Shown here: positions 1 through 12,077 of the stretch, in pieces
Layout: the number at the start of each line of letters is the position of its first letter
Position numbering within the stretch: position 1 is the stretch's first letter
NCBI GenBank assembly: GCA_000442125.1
Contig: KE546973.1
Coordinates: forward strand, 620,001-684,000
Length of the DNA: 64,000 nt
Origin: Opeltia flavorubescens
Lineage: Eukaryota > Ascomycota > Lecanoromycetes > Teloschistales > Teloschistaceae
Reading direction: 5' to 3'
Position numbers and translations under genes: made by a program
The notes under the pieces: generated by a model
What the model was told of the DNA's origin: nothing
Databases searched by the model: none
What the model saw: the letters and a program-made list of their open reading frames with translations, nothing else

Positions 1-2814
1 TTGGGGCGGTCGAGCTGACGCTTTCGATTCAAAAGGTAAAGCGGTAGTGAGGTCGTTGAGATCTTTGATACCTTGTTGATTTGGTCCGAACGGAGCGACT
101 TTTTTAAGATTGCCAAGATCTATCGGATCATGCTCTGAAAGTTGATCAGGATGGGACGGACCAGCTGGGCGTGGTGGAATCGGAGGGCGAGGAGTCGTCA
201 GATTAGGATCGGAGATGTTAGATGACTTAGGCAAACCGCCGTTCGTCTTACTCCCTCCAGATGGAGGGCTCGTACTGCTGTCCAGATCCATCGCACTGCC
301 ATTACCGCTACTTCGGCTGCTTACGCTGCCTGGATTGCTAGTAGTGTTATCATCGCCTGCATCGTCAACTGTAGCCGCAAGATTGGTAGGCTTCGGTACA
401 GCTGGGCGCTTGAACACATTCTTAGAGCCTCTTCTGGAGGGCGTCTTTGGCCGCTTACGGCTGATTCCTCGAACGATATTTCCCACAGGCGGAGGAGGTG
501 GCGGTGGCCAGTTAAGCGTACCAGGTCGAAAGTATGGTGCCCATTTATCTGGAGAATATGGCTCGTGCTGCTGTTGTTGCTGCTTGGGCTCGGGAGCTGA
601 TGGAGGTATGTTGGGATTTTGGATTGTTCCGTCGTCTCTTTTTGCAGACGGTGCTCGGTAGGTTTGTTTCAGTGGCGAGACTGGACGCTTCGTGGGCGAA
701 GTCCTCCCACGAGTGGCATGGGCTGACTTTGCTGGAGACTCAAAGTATTCCTCCGGCTTAGCGGTAAACTTACCATGCCAGTCAGACGGCGAGAATTTAA
801 CACTGATGGCGTCCGAACTATGGCTTCGAAGAGGCGGTGGATGAGCAGGCTGCCCGTTCGCTTCGTTCGGGAAGGAAAAGCTGCCGATTGTATCATTATT
901 AGCACTTCCCACTAAAAATCTTGCATAAAAGGGACGAGTGTTGGACTTTAGGCCCTGGCGTTCCAGAGCAGTCTCTTTTCTTTGTGTAGGAACAATGCAG
1001 GATGGGATTGCCCAATATGGGGGCGGCACTTTGAGGTAACTTGCGTTTGCCGCAGGTCTTGATCCCCCAAAAGGCCACTGTTGGCACCATGTACGAGAAG
1101 AAGGGGCAAAGAGAGATGGGTCAAACCCAAAAGCATCGTACATTGACGTCTTTGCCGGGTGTTCACCGGTAGCCGGTCTGCCATTGCTATCATTCCCATG
1201 TTGCTGATTAGCTGGTCCATACTTGTCATGCCAGCTTTTCGGTCGATGTAAAGGTCTTTGTTGGGTATTACTGGCATCGTTTTGTCGAGGCGACGAGTGA
1301 ACAGGATTCTTCATGCCCTGGGTACGCTCCGCTTCGTGCCTCATCCTGTGTTCCATGAATCCTTCTGTGAGGCTCGGGTCGATGTTTGATCCTGTGGTAT
1401 GGGGCCGTTGCGTCGATGTGGATCGGCTTTCGGCAGCATCGCTTCGACCTTGCGTTGACGAGCCCTTGCCTCCTTCATCGATGTGAATGAACGGTTTGTA
1501 AGCTGGACGAAGATGGGCATTCTGAGTCCTGCTATGACCAGCATGCGCTTGCTCTGCTGACGTATAGAGTTGCTCTACCCCTTCGCGAAGGCTTTCATCA
1601 GAGGAAGAGGAAGAGATAGACGAGATAGACACCGGGCGAGGGCTTCTAAGCTTTGGGCTAGCACTGTGATGACCTCGTTGTGTAGCTGCTGACGCATTCC
1701 TCGACTGCGACCCGTTCCTATCCATCGACTCGCTGTCGTAAACCTCGCCTGAAGTTGGGCCGTCACGAGAGGTTGACGATCTGCCCAATCCAGTGCTTGT
1801 GAAATAGGTCCTCTCCCCTCCGCTAGTTGCATAAGGAGTACTGATTCTTTCACTGTTGGCAAAAGGATCTTCTGTAGCTGATTGAGGTCTGAAAGCTTTC
1901 ATAGGATCTGGCCGCTTTGGCGTGGTTCTTTGATTAGCGGGGGGCGGGGGAGGATTAGAGCGAGGTTCGAAATCTGGTCTAGAGATGTCAGGTCTTTCAC
2001 CCTTTGCTACATTGAAGTACGCCGATGTATTTCTAGCAGGCGGCTCATCACCAGTTGAGAAGCCCGGAGCAAAGCCATTCTTTTTTGGCACTCGGGTTGT
2101 GTTGGAACGTGCCATTTTAGGAAGACCTGGATGGGGCTCCTTAGTTTGATCCCAGGCAGATCTCTGAGCTGGCTCCTTAGGCGGGTAGCTGCCAGCTTCG
2201 CGCGATTGAAAGGCGGCTGTATTTGTCGGTCTAGGCGGTACAGGACGAGCTTGCGGTGGGACACCCTGGCCGTGCCTCATCTGCTCCCATGCCTTAAAAG
2301 CATTTGCTCTCGCTTTTGCATCATCCGAGAAGGGTTTGTGTGCACTGGCAGGGTCATTTCTCGCGCTACCAGAGTATCTGTTGGGCCCAGTTCCTGGCGG
2401 GGCAGCAAAGTTTGTATTGGTGGAGGCTTGTGGTGTCCGGCGGGGAGGAGGGGGGAAATTGGAGGCGGCGGCTCTCGGTGGAGGATTTGGTCGTACAGGA
2501 GATGTGTATGTATGAAGCATACCCTTGCGGATACGGTCGGAATCATATTTAGCACGCTGCTGAGGATCGGTGAGGACCTCATGGGCAGCTTGGATGGCTT
2601 GGAATTTAGAGTTGAACTCCAACTCTTTGCCGGGGTTACGATCAGGATGATACTTGAGAGCTATGGCAAAAGGAAGATCAGCAAGATTGTCTGGGCCGCT
2701 GATCAAGAAAGCCAAACCAAGTTTTTTGAACTGCTTCTTGATCTCGACCGCATCCGCCGAGGGAAGAAGTTCGAGGTCGGCATAGTAGTCGCATTTCGGG
2801 TCTGCCTTCACCAT
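1..2814 (-). CDS. J-domain (DnaJ-like) protein, 3' part beyond the window
   Basis: The N-terminus is a J-domain, the module that stimulates Hsp70 ATPase. Helix II is followed by the loop motif HPD at residues 37-39 (context 'LALKYHPDRNPGKE') and then by 'HEVLTDPQQRAKYD'. The start is the ATG at 2814. A 57-nt intron at 2661-2717 must be removed to give the continuous 'KKLALKYHPD' helix. It has no in-frame stop, so the frame stays open if it is retained. About 850 further residues are low complexity, rich in Pro, Ser, Arg and Asn, with no second domain I recognise. At least 919 codons lie in the window and the frame runs off the left edge. Fungal proteins with an N-terminal J-domain and a long disordered tail are known, but the client and exact role of this one cannot be read. 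Seen: J-domain and HPD. Inferred: Hsp70 co-chaperone. Confidence 0.85.
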   Translation of the reverse strand, partial: MVKADPKCDYYADLELLPSADAVEIKKQFKKLGLAFLISGPDNLADLPFAIALKYHPDRNPGKELEFNSKFQAIQAAHEVLTDPQQRAKYDSDRIRKGMLHTYTSPVRPNPPPRAAASNFPPPPRRTPQASTNTNFAAPPGTGPNRYSGSARNDPASAHKPFSDDAKARANAFKAWEQMRHGQGVPPQARPVPPRPTNTAAFQSREAGSYPPKEPAQRSAWDQTKEPHPGLPKMARSNTTRVPKKNGFAPGFSTGDEPPARNTSAYFNVAKGERPDISRPDFEPRSNPPPPPANQRTTPKRPDPMKAFRPQSATEDPFANSERISTPYATSGGERTYFTSTGLGRSSTSRDGPTSGEVYDSESMDRNGSQSRNASAATQRGHHSASPKLRSPRPVSISSISSSSSDESLREGVEQLYTSAEQAHAGHSRTQNAHLRPAYKPFIHIDEGGKGSSTQGRSDAAESRSTSTQRPHTTGSNIDPSLTEGFMEHRMRHEAERTQGMKNPVHSSPRQNDASNTQQRPLHRPKSWHDKYGPANQQHGNDSNGRPATGEHPAKTSMYDAFGFDPSLFAPSSRTWCQQWPFGGSRPAANASYLKVPPPYWAIPSCIVPTQRKETALERQGLKSNTRPFYARFLVGSANNDTIGSFSFPNEANGQPAHPPPLRSHSSDAISVKFSPSDWHGKFTAKPEEYFESPAKSAHATRGRTSPTKRPVSPLKQTYRAPSAKRDDGTIQNPNIPPSAPEPKQQQQQHEPYSPDKWAPYFRPGTLNWPPPPPPPVGNIVRGISRKRPKTPSRRGSKNVFKRPAVPKPTNLAATVDDAGDDNTTSNPGSVSSRSSGNGSAMDLDSSTSPPSGGSKTNGGLPKSSNISDPNLTTPRPPIPPRPAGPSHPDQLSEHDPIDLGNLKKVAPFGPNQQGIKDLNDLTTALPFESKASARPPQ

Positions 2815-3749
2815 CTTTGGGCTTCCGCGACTACTGGAGCAACACTGGACACGCCGTGAGCTAGCACAGATGGATGAAGCGACGTCAAGCTCCCATGACT
2901 TGAAGCGCTGGTGTCATTCAAAGCAAAGTTCGCCTAGGATGACGTATGAAGAAAAACACAAGCTCGCAAGGTATAATAAATTTGGCTGCAGGTCAAGGCA
3001 TCACCGGGGTCGAAAACAGAGATTGCGGCTTAACACAAATCGTCGAGCACAGCGAAACAGCATAGAGACACAGTAATCCTTGGGGGGCGTAAAGGAGAAG
3101 ACGGCAAGTGAAGTCAGAAAGTCAGGCAGGGTAAGTAGAGCAGCCAGTCGGGCAAGAGTCGGACATGTTCTTAGGCGTTTAGGTGATGCAGCTATGTGTT
3201 GTATCGATTTAGGTCAGATTCAGATCCCCCACTACCAAACGCTACCTAGAAATTTAGGCGCCTGCGGAGCCTACTTCAAGCTACTCACGCTACTGTGCTT
3301 CTAGAGCGTGAAGCCCATTACGGAGAGCGGTTAACATGTTCGGTGTATCGATTAGATAACGTTCATCACACATGCACAATTACGACATTATTGCCAAAGC
3401 TCTCTGAATTGGTTAGATTTGTATTCAAGGAATGGTCGTGAAGTGGGTATATAAGGAACATATGATTGATGAGTCTATAGTCACAACTGTCTCGTTTAAC
3501 ATAAACGTTGATGTGCAATGGTAGAATGTGAATTACAGTTGATGGCCGCTGGTAAAATAATGTAACTCACCCTAAAATTAGATGAAACACAACGGTTGAC
3601 AACGCTCGCACGATGAATCTCAGCTCCGATGACCCAAACACAAGACTTAGTAGCTATAAAGCAAATCAAGAACATGTCAAAAAATGAGAATGCATGAGAT
3701 TAAACTTCTTGGGAAGCAATGAATAAGATATGATCATGTCAAAAATGAA
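2815..3749. other. Intergenic: upstream of the J-domain gene
   Basis: About 0.9 kb between the start of the J-domain gene and the 3' end of the histidinol-phosphate aminotransferase gene. Short open frames are present but none has intron signals or a recognisable product. A TATATAA at 3448-3454 lies on the plus strand with no clear gene behind it. I see no repeat or RNA gene. Confidence 0.5.
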
Positions 3750-5176
3750 TCAAGCTATGATACCGTTCGCTTCCTGCTCCCTCTTTCCTTCCGTCCGTTC
3801 ATCCTTCTTGAGGGTAGCACCGTCAGAGCTCATGTTCTGCAAGATGCTGTGGGTTTCCGCCAGCAACCTGTCCACTTCATGAGACGTGCCAACCGTGATC
3901 CGCAGACAGCCTTCGCATCCTAACTCTTTCCCACGAAATCGAACCACTACCCCTCTGGTTTCGGCAAGTCTTTCGTATAGAGCCATGGCGCTTTCATTGC
4001 TTGCTTTTCCCCCCTGATCTCTTGGCTTGTCGAGGATCTCGACCAAGAGAAAATTGGATGCAGTACCACCACGGAACCGCCCGATCCGACCGATTTTCGG
4101 TAATTCACGAAGCATCCTATCTCGCTGCTCGAGGATCTTGGCTCTGTTGCTTCGCATGATTGCTACATTCCCAGGCTGCAAAGCCGCCGATGCAAGAGCA
4201 CTCGTCGGACTAGAAATATTGTAAGGAGCCTTGAGATTATTTAGGAGGTGGGCGACTTGAGGGGATGCAAACAGACTTCCCAGCCGTATTCCGGCTAGTC
4301 CAAATGCCTTGCTCAGCGTTTGCATCACCACCAGGTTTGGCCATTCGGTCACCCATTCTGCGAGGCTTGCACCGTCCGGAGAGAAGTCGATGTACGCTTC
4401 GTCTAGGACCACAACACCGTTCCACGTGGGATGCTCCAAGATTTTCTGAATATCGGATTTGGGAACTAGATTAGCAGTCGGATTCCCCGGGGAGCAGATA
4501 TACACTAGCTTGATCGAGGGATCAGAAGAGAGAGTGGCATTGATAGCGTCCGGTTGCACTCGAAAGGCATGCTTTGTGTCACGCGGCACTTTGACGACCT
4601 CGACATCGTTTACTTGTGCGCTGACTGCGTACATGCCGTATGTTGGAGGGCATGTCAGGATCTTGTCACGACCAGGGGTACAGAAACACCGTAATAGTGC
4701 GTCGATAGCCTCGTCAGATCCAACACCGACGAAGAGGTTCTCTGGTGTCAGGTTTTTGGTAGTGTGTGCATGAGTATTGCGAAGTTTGCACAGCAGACTT
4801 TTCAACTCGGCTTGATGTCTTACTCGATTTAGCATGTCCACACATGAGACGAAAGTCACACGTTACCTACGGATCCGGATAGCGGTTTAAGCCGAGGAAG
4901 TCGATTTCTGGACTATGCAAGTCCACTTTCCCATTCAACGGCGGTTCCTTCTGATCGCCTTCCAATCCCAAATTCAAGGACGGCCCGTAAGCATTTTCGT
5001 TGGCATCGAGAAGGATATTGGTCCCATCATCTTTGTAGTCGCTTCACTCCTGTCAGATGCCGATCGGAAAGTATTCTCATAGGGACCACCAACTCTCGCG
5101 CACATCTATAGGGTTGGAGTGCTAGGATGTTGGGTCGTGCACAGGTCTCCAAGCAAAAAGGCCTTCCAAGTCCCAT
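3750..5176 (-). CDS. HIS5: Histidinol-phosphate aminotransferase
   Basis: A PLP-dependent class I/II aminotransferase that converts imidazole-acetol phosphate and glutamate to histidinol phosphate in histidine synthesis, presumably in the cytosol. The exons are 5094-5176, 4871-5041 and 3750-4818, with two 52-nt introns, giving 440 aa. The N-terminus reads 'CARPNILALQPYRCARDDY', then 'NILLDANENAYGP', which are diagnostic for HisC-type enzymes. The PLP lysine is Lys255 in 'TLSKAFGLAGIRLG', preceded by 'VVLDEAYIDFS', and the C-terminal Arg motif is 'CLRITVGT'. Splicing is forced by the conserved join 'LNRYPDP/HQAEL', since the genomic frame is broken there. Length fits fungal enzymes. It is divergent from the SS18-like gene. 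I looked for a Gcn4-type TGASTCA site in the shared promoter and did not find one. Confidence 0.95.
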
Positions 5177-5748
5177 GGTTGTACAGCTCAATCTTTGACG
5201 AGAGCAACAACTTTCCTCCCAACGGTGGATGCTTGTCGTGTGGATTAGACAGAAATTGCTACCGAATGCACTAAGATTTGATAGGTTGGTGTCACCGAGT
5301 TTCCAAAGTTCACCGGACCCTCGTGGCCGCCCCTACACATAAAATGCCTTTCCTTTTCATCATGAAAAAGGCAACCAACGAGAAGGTAGATGGTAGGAAA
5401 GAATAACACCCCAGTCTGTAGCAATTGCTTGCGTGCCGGTAGAAGTTTCATGTCACTCTCGACGCCGCCTCGCTCGGTCAGCGTCCATCCCCCATGCCCA
5501 AGCACATCCACACCATCCTGCAACCAGTCATCCTACCCGCACAAAAAAGGCGTACCGTTACCTTCAGACAGGTCAACCCTGGTCATGCTGCAGATGGTTC
5601 CGGAAGAGGCTTGACGGAGAGTTATGCTAATGCGCGTGCTGAACCGCTAGAGCTGCTTTCGAACCAATGAACGCCAGCGTGGCCAGCTTCCCATCCTCAA
5701 GGTACCGCACCTCCTCTGCGAGCGAAACCATATCGCAACCTTGGGGAA
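5177..5748. promoter_or_regulatory. Shared divergent promoter, HIS5 / SS18-like gene
   Basis: 572 bp between two outward-facing start codons, so it must hold both promoters. A minus-strand open frame of 92 codons inside it shows no coding character. No Gcn4/CPC1 consensus TGASTCA was seen, although histidine genes often have one. Confidence 0.55.
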
Positions 5749-7091
5749 ATGGCCAACTATATCCCGCACGCCGATTTGGATCCATACGCGACCTATCATC
5801 AGCAGCCCACTTACCCTTCTTACCCTCATCCCGTCAACTTTGCCCAGCCACACCCAGCTCCCGAACCTCACGCCCAACGTTATCATCATGCACCGCAGCA
5901 ATATTACCAGGTGCCGAATCAGGCTCATGGTCACGGACCTCCTGGCTCCATGCCGCCGCCGTCGACCATTCCGGACAGCTCCTTTCACCGTCAGCACTAC
6001 CCTCACCCACAAGCCCCACGTACGCCGGACCGCTGGCCGCTTGGCGTAACCGACGACCAGCGTCAGCTGCAGGAACAGTACCAACAGCAATGTAGGCATC
6101 TGATCAAGGCAACCGCCCTCAAGCGCATCGACTAATCTTCTCCCCAATCTTCACAGCTCAAACCCCGCAACTCCATCCCAACTACCACCACCCACCGCCC
6201 TTTTCCACTGCTCCCCCAGCTGGACCCGTCTCGACATACCCTTCGCCATCCCAGAACCGTAAATCACCTCAGATAAAAGCTCCGCCTCAGAGCCCTCGTG
6301 TACCCCAGCCTCCTCCTTCGACCTCCCAAAAGTCACAACAACCCATGACGGTCACGACCGCGAAGCCAGCTCCTCCACCCAATCCCGCCCATTCTACTCC
6401 TCCTGCAGATCAAGCCAAATCTACCCCGACATCAGCAGCCCAGCCTACCAGTCTCGAAGCTCAACGGGTCACTGCACTCCTTGAACTCAACCGTATCCTC
6501 CTCGAAGAAGTGGTAAAGGACCAAGCCGCCCAGAAAGCTATTCAGTCCCAACAAAAGCCTCAACAAGCATCCTCTCCTTCAAATACCGATGGCGTGTCCA
6601 AAACAAATTCAGAAACAAAATCCGAATCTACAGCTGCGCCGAAACAAGAACCGGAGAATACCACTACCGACGACTCCAAGGACACCACCTCGATCAACAA
6701 ATCAACCCAATCGCAATCTCAGCCCCAGTCCCAAAATGTATCGGGTCAGAAAAGCTCCAATACAAAAGAATACATCGAGTACATGCGCCGTCTCCAAGCG
6801 AACCTTGCCTACCTCGCCAGCGTCGCTGATCGCAGTCATAAACCAGGCAGTACGGTCCTTCAATGGCCTGTGATTATGGAAGCTCCGAATTTCCCGCCTC
6901 TGCCACCTCCTTCTGCGAAAGAGAAGAAGGAGATTGCAGAAAAGGATGGAAAGGAAAAGATCAAGGAGCTGTACGCGAAATTGAGGGAACTATGGCCGGA
7001 GTATAAGGCGAAGGCTACGACAACGACGCAGGGGAATGCCGTAGGGGCGGGGACAGCGTCTCAAACACCGGCAACCGCGAGTGCAGCTTGA
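5749..7091 (+). CDS. SS18/SSXT-like (Snf11-type) SWI/SNF subunit
   Basis: Two exons, 5749-6091 and 6157-7091, joined over a 65-nt intron with a clear CGACTAATC branch site, give 425 aa. Residues 1 to about 190 are a Pro/Gln/His-rich stretch. A short helical segment 'RVTALLELNRILLEEVVKDQ' follows. After a Ser/Gln-rich linker comes 'EYMRRLQANLAYLASVADR', which closely matches the SNH/SSXT signature of human SS18, plant GIF and yeast Snf11 ('...LHTNLVYLATIAD'). In SS18 and Snf11 this module binds the SWI/SNF ATPase. Here the two halves are split by a low-complexity insert of roughly 90 residues. The C-terminal part is charged ('KEKIKELYAKLRELWPEYKAKA'). By homology it is a nuclear chromatin-remodelling or coactivator subunit. 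The match rests on the helix motifs alone, so a profile search is the natural test. Confidence 0.7.
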
Positions 7092-7659
7092 ATCTAATGC
7101 TGTGGATCAGATGGAGCAGGTGAATCAGAAGTATCTACGCTGAGTGATTTCGTAAAGGAGTATCGCCTTACGAAGTCTTGAGCCATGCTGTTGACGAGAG
7201 TGGTAAAAAAAGCAAGAAGCTATCCCCGCGCTTGGGAGCATTACGGGGTAGCGAGGGTTGAGGAGCCGAGGTGTCGGTCTGTTTGATCGTTAGGGAACGG
7301 CTTTGAATGGAGGTAACCCGNAGGGAAAAAGGGCCATGGTGTTAGGAGAGGGGATTGGAATCGACCGTTGGAAGCTTACGCGCGTTGCGACGTCAAAATC
7401 AGGATATGCGTAGCAATCTGCATCTCCAGATTATCCAAAGTCCTATCATGGACTTAAATTGCACATCGTCATGGATTCATGAATTTAGACGCTGTTCATT
7501 GATGAAATGATACGGTATGAACTAGAGCTTAGGTAGAAGATATGTAGTAATGCCTTGTAGTCCCGTGTCCATCCACACCAACCCAAGAATAGTACGTTCT
7601 GGGTACCCTTTCAATCAGCAGCATCGTATAATTTTCCAATCTCCTACAGTCCGGATACG
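7092..7659. other. Convergent 3' intergenic region
   Basis: 568 bp between the 3' ends of the SS18-like gene (+) and INCENP (-). It should hold both polyadenylation regions. An ambiguous base N is at 7321. No other gene or repeat was seen. Confidence 0.5.
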
Positions 7660-10600
7660 TTACAGCCCAAACGTCCAACCGCCTTCCCTCCTCATCTTCT
7701 CTCTCGCTGCATTATCGCTTCTGATCTCCTCTTCCGTCAGCCTATCGTTCCCTGCCCAATTCGCACTACTAGTTCTCGACCGGAAGCGGTGATGTCTCTC
7801 CTTGAACATTTCTTCCATGTTCACCGCTGCTGACGGACCGAAGATGCTGTCTGGATCTTTATTCCTCTCCTGTTCCCGCAACAATTCATTGAGCACCGGG
7901 GATTGTACCCATGAAGGAAGCATAGCTCCTTTTGCCTTCTTATCACTCTCGTCTTCCGAGTCGTCTTCTTCACTATCTGTAGGGATGTCTTCGAGTTGGA
8001 TATTCTCCCCATTCACATATTGGGGCGAGGATTTGGCAAACGATTGATTGGTGAGTTTAGAATTATTCGGTGTCTTATGGGAAGGATACGCTGGGTTGGT
8101 GTTTTCGGCAAAGACAATCCGGCCATTGGCGTATTTGGCCATGTCTTGGGGAGCGTGTCCTGGCCTAGAAGCCTGCGCTTGATGTTGGTATTGCGGTTGA
8201 TAGGTGTGGTTAGTCACTGGAGCTTTGCCGGGCGGATAACCGTTTCCTATTAACGAAGAGTTTCCCATCAGACTAGGACCATACGGCCTTTGGGCATCCT
8301 AGAGTCATGTTAGCGAAGGGCTCAAGATTAAGGTCAAAAAATCCACCTTGAGAAGGTTGGACTGTCTCTTCGGCGGAACCATAGTCGGACGGACGTGAGA
8401 TTCCTCGGGTGTTTCGTCGTTCGTTCGCCTCCTCTTTGCATCGTTTGCTTGGTATGGTTGACCTCCTGGTAACCGAGATTGACGTACAGGCTCGTCTGCT
8501 TCGTGTTCAAATATCCGTTTTATTGGGGCTTTGGCGGTGTTTGCAGCTGGATGATGATTGACGAGCGGTTTGCTGAAATCCTGAGTGGCGTGTAATTTCG
8601 AAGATCGTATCCCACCAAGCTCTGGACGTGAGGTTGGCGGTAATTGCTGCTGTGGTGCCGGTGCACTGCGCTGTTGATCTTTCTTGGCCAGATCCTGTCT
8701 TCGTTTTTCGATGGCTTGCCGTTGGGCGGTTTTCTTAGGATCTTCAACTGCAGCTGCACGATCTTGCTCACGTTGCCTTTCCGCTTCACGACGTTGCAAC
8801 TGCTCTTGTCGGCGGGTTTCCTCCTGTTGTGCAGCTCGTTTACGCTCGATTTCCCGTTTCTGCTCCAGTTTACGGTGGGCCTCTTTTTCGTCCTGCGGAT
8901 TGTCAGCTAGCTGCGAGATGGCATATCGGTTGGTAGAATTGATTCAAAACCCACTTGTTCCTTTTTCTTCTCTGCAGCGATCAGTGCCTTTGGCTTGGAC
9001 GCTGTGGTACCTCTCAAGGTGGTAGTAGAGGCAGACGTCTGAATTGACGCTGTGCTTGTCTTTTTTGACAAGCCAGGCTGCTTGTTAGGCGGTGGTGGGA
9101 GAGTGTCTTGCAAACCTGATGAGAGAGCCGCATTGCTGAGTGGAATCCGTTGGGAGAGCGTACCTACACGAATCGCGACTCGTTGCGGCTCTGGTTTTGG
9201 TGCTACTTCTTTGGCCGGCTTGACAGGTCGTTTCGTCTCCCTCGGCCGCTGGAGTTGCTGTGACTGCTCGGATGGTGGCTGTGACTGACTGACTTTAGTA
9301 ATACCATTAGCCTGCTCATTGTGGCATACGATTTCTGGACCTGATTTAGTATGCTGAGGATCTGGTAATTTTCTTGTCGGCGGCTGCAGGGGCTTCTGTG
9401 GATGAGTCGAGACAGAATTGAGAGTTCCCTCGTGCCGGCCAGTATCTACGCATTCGTCTTGGCATTGTTCGTCCTTTGGATTTGTGGTTTTCTGATTTTC
9501 CTCAGACTTGGCCTTTTCCAATGCCATGTCCGCCTGTCGACGCTCTTTCTCCTTCTTTTCTTTCTCAATAGAACCTCGTGTTCTACGACCTTCAGCAGGC
9601 TTAGCTGGGTTTTCTGGACGAGCAGCTGGCTGATTAAGAATCACCTGGTCCACCTGGAGTTTGGGGTACAATTCTACATCTTTCCCATGGGCTGTTGGTT
9701 TGCTCGGAGACGTAATGATTGGGGAGCCTAATTTGGCCTGATTTCGAAGTTCCATCTTCGCTTGAGCAGACGCACCTGCACTGCTTGTGAAGAGTCCTCT
9801 CGCTGTCTTCATTATTGATTGCAATTTTGACTTCGAAGCACTGATAGGTCCGTCCACATGGCGGGTCAATATAGGTGTAGTAATTGGCGTGGTCGATGGA
9901 AGCGTTTGCTCGGTTTTAGTTGTCTGTGATGGGCTTGCAATAATTCCTGATGGTGCCTGAACAGATGGTGCGGCATTTGGTGAAGCACGCTCGCTTTCTA
10001 ACGAGTGACGTCGTGGAGATTGCTGTTGCTTTCTCCCAAATTCCTCGTCGCTGATGTTGGCCTTCCCTCGGAGGTTCTCCATCACGTCTGCAGATATGCT
10101 CTTGGAAAGCTGTGGACGGGGCGATTTCCCTGCTTCACTCGCTGGAGGCAAGATCCAATCGTCATCTTCCTCATCTTCTCTCGGTAATTGTTGGGGAGTA
10201 TCGTGAGCTGCAGGCCCAAGATGAAGCTCAGGATACACTGGTTGGGAGATTCTCGTGGCGGCAGGGATTGACTTTGTAGGCCGTGCAGGTTGCGACTTCC
10301 CTAAAAGATTGATTTTGTCGTGTAATCGTTGCGTTGATGACTTGTTATGAAACTTCGTCTCTTTTGCTTCATTATCGGATTCTTCTTGTCTTATTTGAGG
10401 TCTTTCGCCGTTATCGACGTCAGTTTGGTCATGGTCGCCAATCTCTGCGTTGGTGCCAGGTTGACGAGGTCCTCCTATAGATTTCCCGCTGGTGATTCTC
10501 CCCAAGAAACTACTTCGGCTCATGATACCCTTTGCAGCGTCTACGTGGCTAGTCCGTGAAAGTCTTGCCCCAATACTCTTCTTCGTCGTGAGCGGCTCAC

Positions 10601-11585
10601 GAGCAGGCAAAGCAGCAAAGGTGAGACTGCTCTTGCGGACAAGTCCTTTTGCCGCAGGACTAGATGCTTGTGACGGTGAACGCAGAGAGTCATTTCCAAT
10701 ATCCGCATCCATTAGATATCCTTTATCCACAGATTCCATATTCAACATCTGATCCTCAGTCGACTCTGACTGTTTTGTTAGAGGCAGATATGCACTCACA
10801 GCAGGCTCACCAGCGCTCGAGGCTTGAGCATGTGGAGATAGTGATTTAGAGACAAGCGGATTATTAGGCGCTTTTGAAGTTTCTTGCGTAAGCTCCTCTT
10901 TTGCGGAATGGAACGAGCTATCATTTGCACTCTGTTCTCTTGACTGTCTGTTTTTGGGCACTCCCAGTTGCATCGGCCGCGCGACTTCTTGCTCGTCGAG
11001 ATTGATTGATGCCATTGCAGGCGCCTGCTCATCGAGATCCATTTCATCCTCGGTCATACCGTGATAGCCAGAGTCATTGTTAATCTTTGTTTTCTTCTCA
11101 ACCTTAGGGGGCGTAGAATCTTTGGCAACCTGAAACTGGCGTTGCTCTTTGGAAGAATTAGGGCCACGGCTCGGACTTGTTATTATTTTGGCATTGGGGG
11201 CAAAGATATCATTTAGTGGCTGCTCGTCGAGTCAGCATATGATCAGAGTTGACAGAGTGAACTAAGTACTTCTCGAACTTCCAATGGATTTCGTTTCCGG
11301 GCAGTTCGCGGAGTCTTCCCTCGTAACTTCCCTGGGGTTTTGAAGACCTCAGTCATGTTGCTATTCACTGTCAGCTGACTCTCTATCTCCATAGCATAGT
11401 TCGTACACCTGGTTCTTGCTAAAGATTTCAGCCATATGCTCGTTGAGGAAATCCAACTCGTTCCGAACGGAGAAAGCAAAGTCGTCCGCTTCTTGTGCCG
11501 TGAATTGTGCAATCTGTTGGTTCTCTTGATCGAGCCATGGCATTGAGCCAATAGATGAGGCCATTGCTTTCGACTTTGCGGCCAT
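7660..11585 (-). CDS. SLI15: Inner centromere protein (INCENP / Sli15 / Pic1)
   Basis: The scaffold of the chromosomal passenger complex, which anchors and activates Aurora B/Ipl1. Five exons: 11407-11585, 11270-11360, 8955-11219, 8347-8892 and 7660-8298, with introns of 46, 50, 62 and 48 nt, giving 1239 aa. The N-terminal box has 'MPWLDQENQQIAQF' and 'LNEHMAEIFSKNQ', where survivin/borealin-type partners bind. 'KTPGKLRGKTPRTARKRNP' follows. A long disordered middle leads to a highly charged helix near residues 850-930 ('RKLEQKREIERKRAAQQEE'), like the single alpha-helix of animal INCENP. The C-terminus is a textbook IN-box: 'LPSWVQSPVLNELLREQE', 'NMEEMF', then 'RFRSRTSSANW', whose TSS is the site phosphorylated by Aurora, and finally 'REKMRREGGWTFGL'. 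The neighbouring genes are unrelated. Confidence 0.95.
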
Positions 11586-12077
11586 CGCGGTGTGGTGAGC
11601 GTCAACCTAGTAGTTGGGAACGATTGAGATTGTTGGTTTTGTGCTCACGATAGGAAACTTGTAAACAGTGCTTAGTCAGCCGCGCGCTCTCCCTCGTTAA
11701 TGCACGCGCCTCCTTATTCGGCTCCCTCAAGGAACATATGGGTCACATGTGGCGTACTAATCAATGATCAGCCCACAACAAAGGTTGCTTTCAATGTGTA
11801 CTTTCGTTCGACTAACTATGCGAGTTATGGTACACGTTAAGGAGGTAAGATCGTGCCTCATCGCAATACGCTTTTCAGGCTCTGTGAATACCACGCAACG
11901 TTCCTTTCCATAACATACGACAGAATTTATGATAGTAGATTTCAATATTACGGTTGGCAGTGTAGAAGACTTATCATGGTTGTCATTCACGAAGCTTAAT
12001 TACATTATCCCATGTTGTCCACTCCTCATTAATGGACCCTGGCGGCATCAAGATGAAAATGAAGGACACATCCGACC
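11586..12077. other. Intergenic: INCENP promoter region
   Basis: 492 bp upstream of INCENP and downstream of the SGNH hydrolase gene. It should hold the INCENP promoter. I see no gene, repeat or convincing regulatory motif. Confidence 0.45.

Noticed and set aside
5647-6147. Minus-strand frame of 166 codons opposite the SS18-like gene
   Set aside because: Arg/Val/Leu-rich shadow of the Pro/His/Gln-rich exon; no ATG context or splice sites that extend it.
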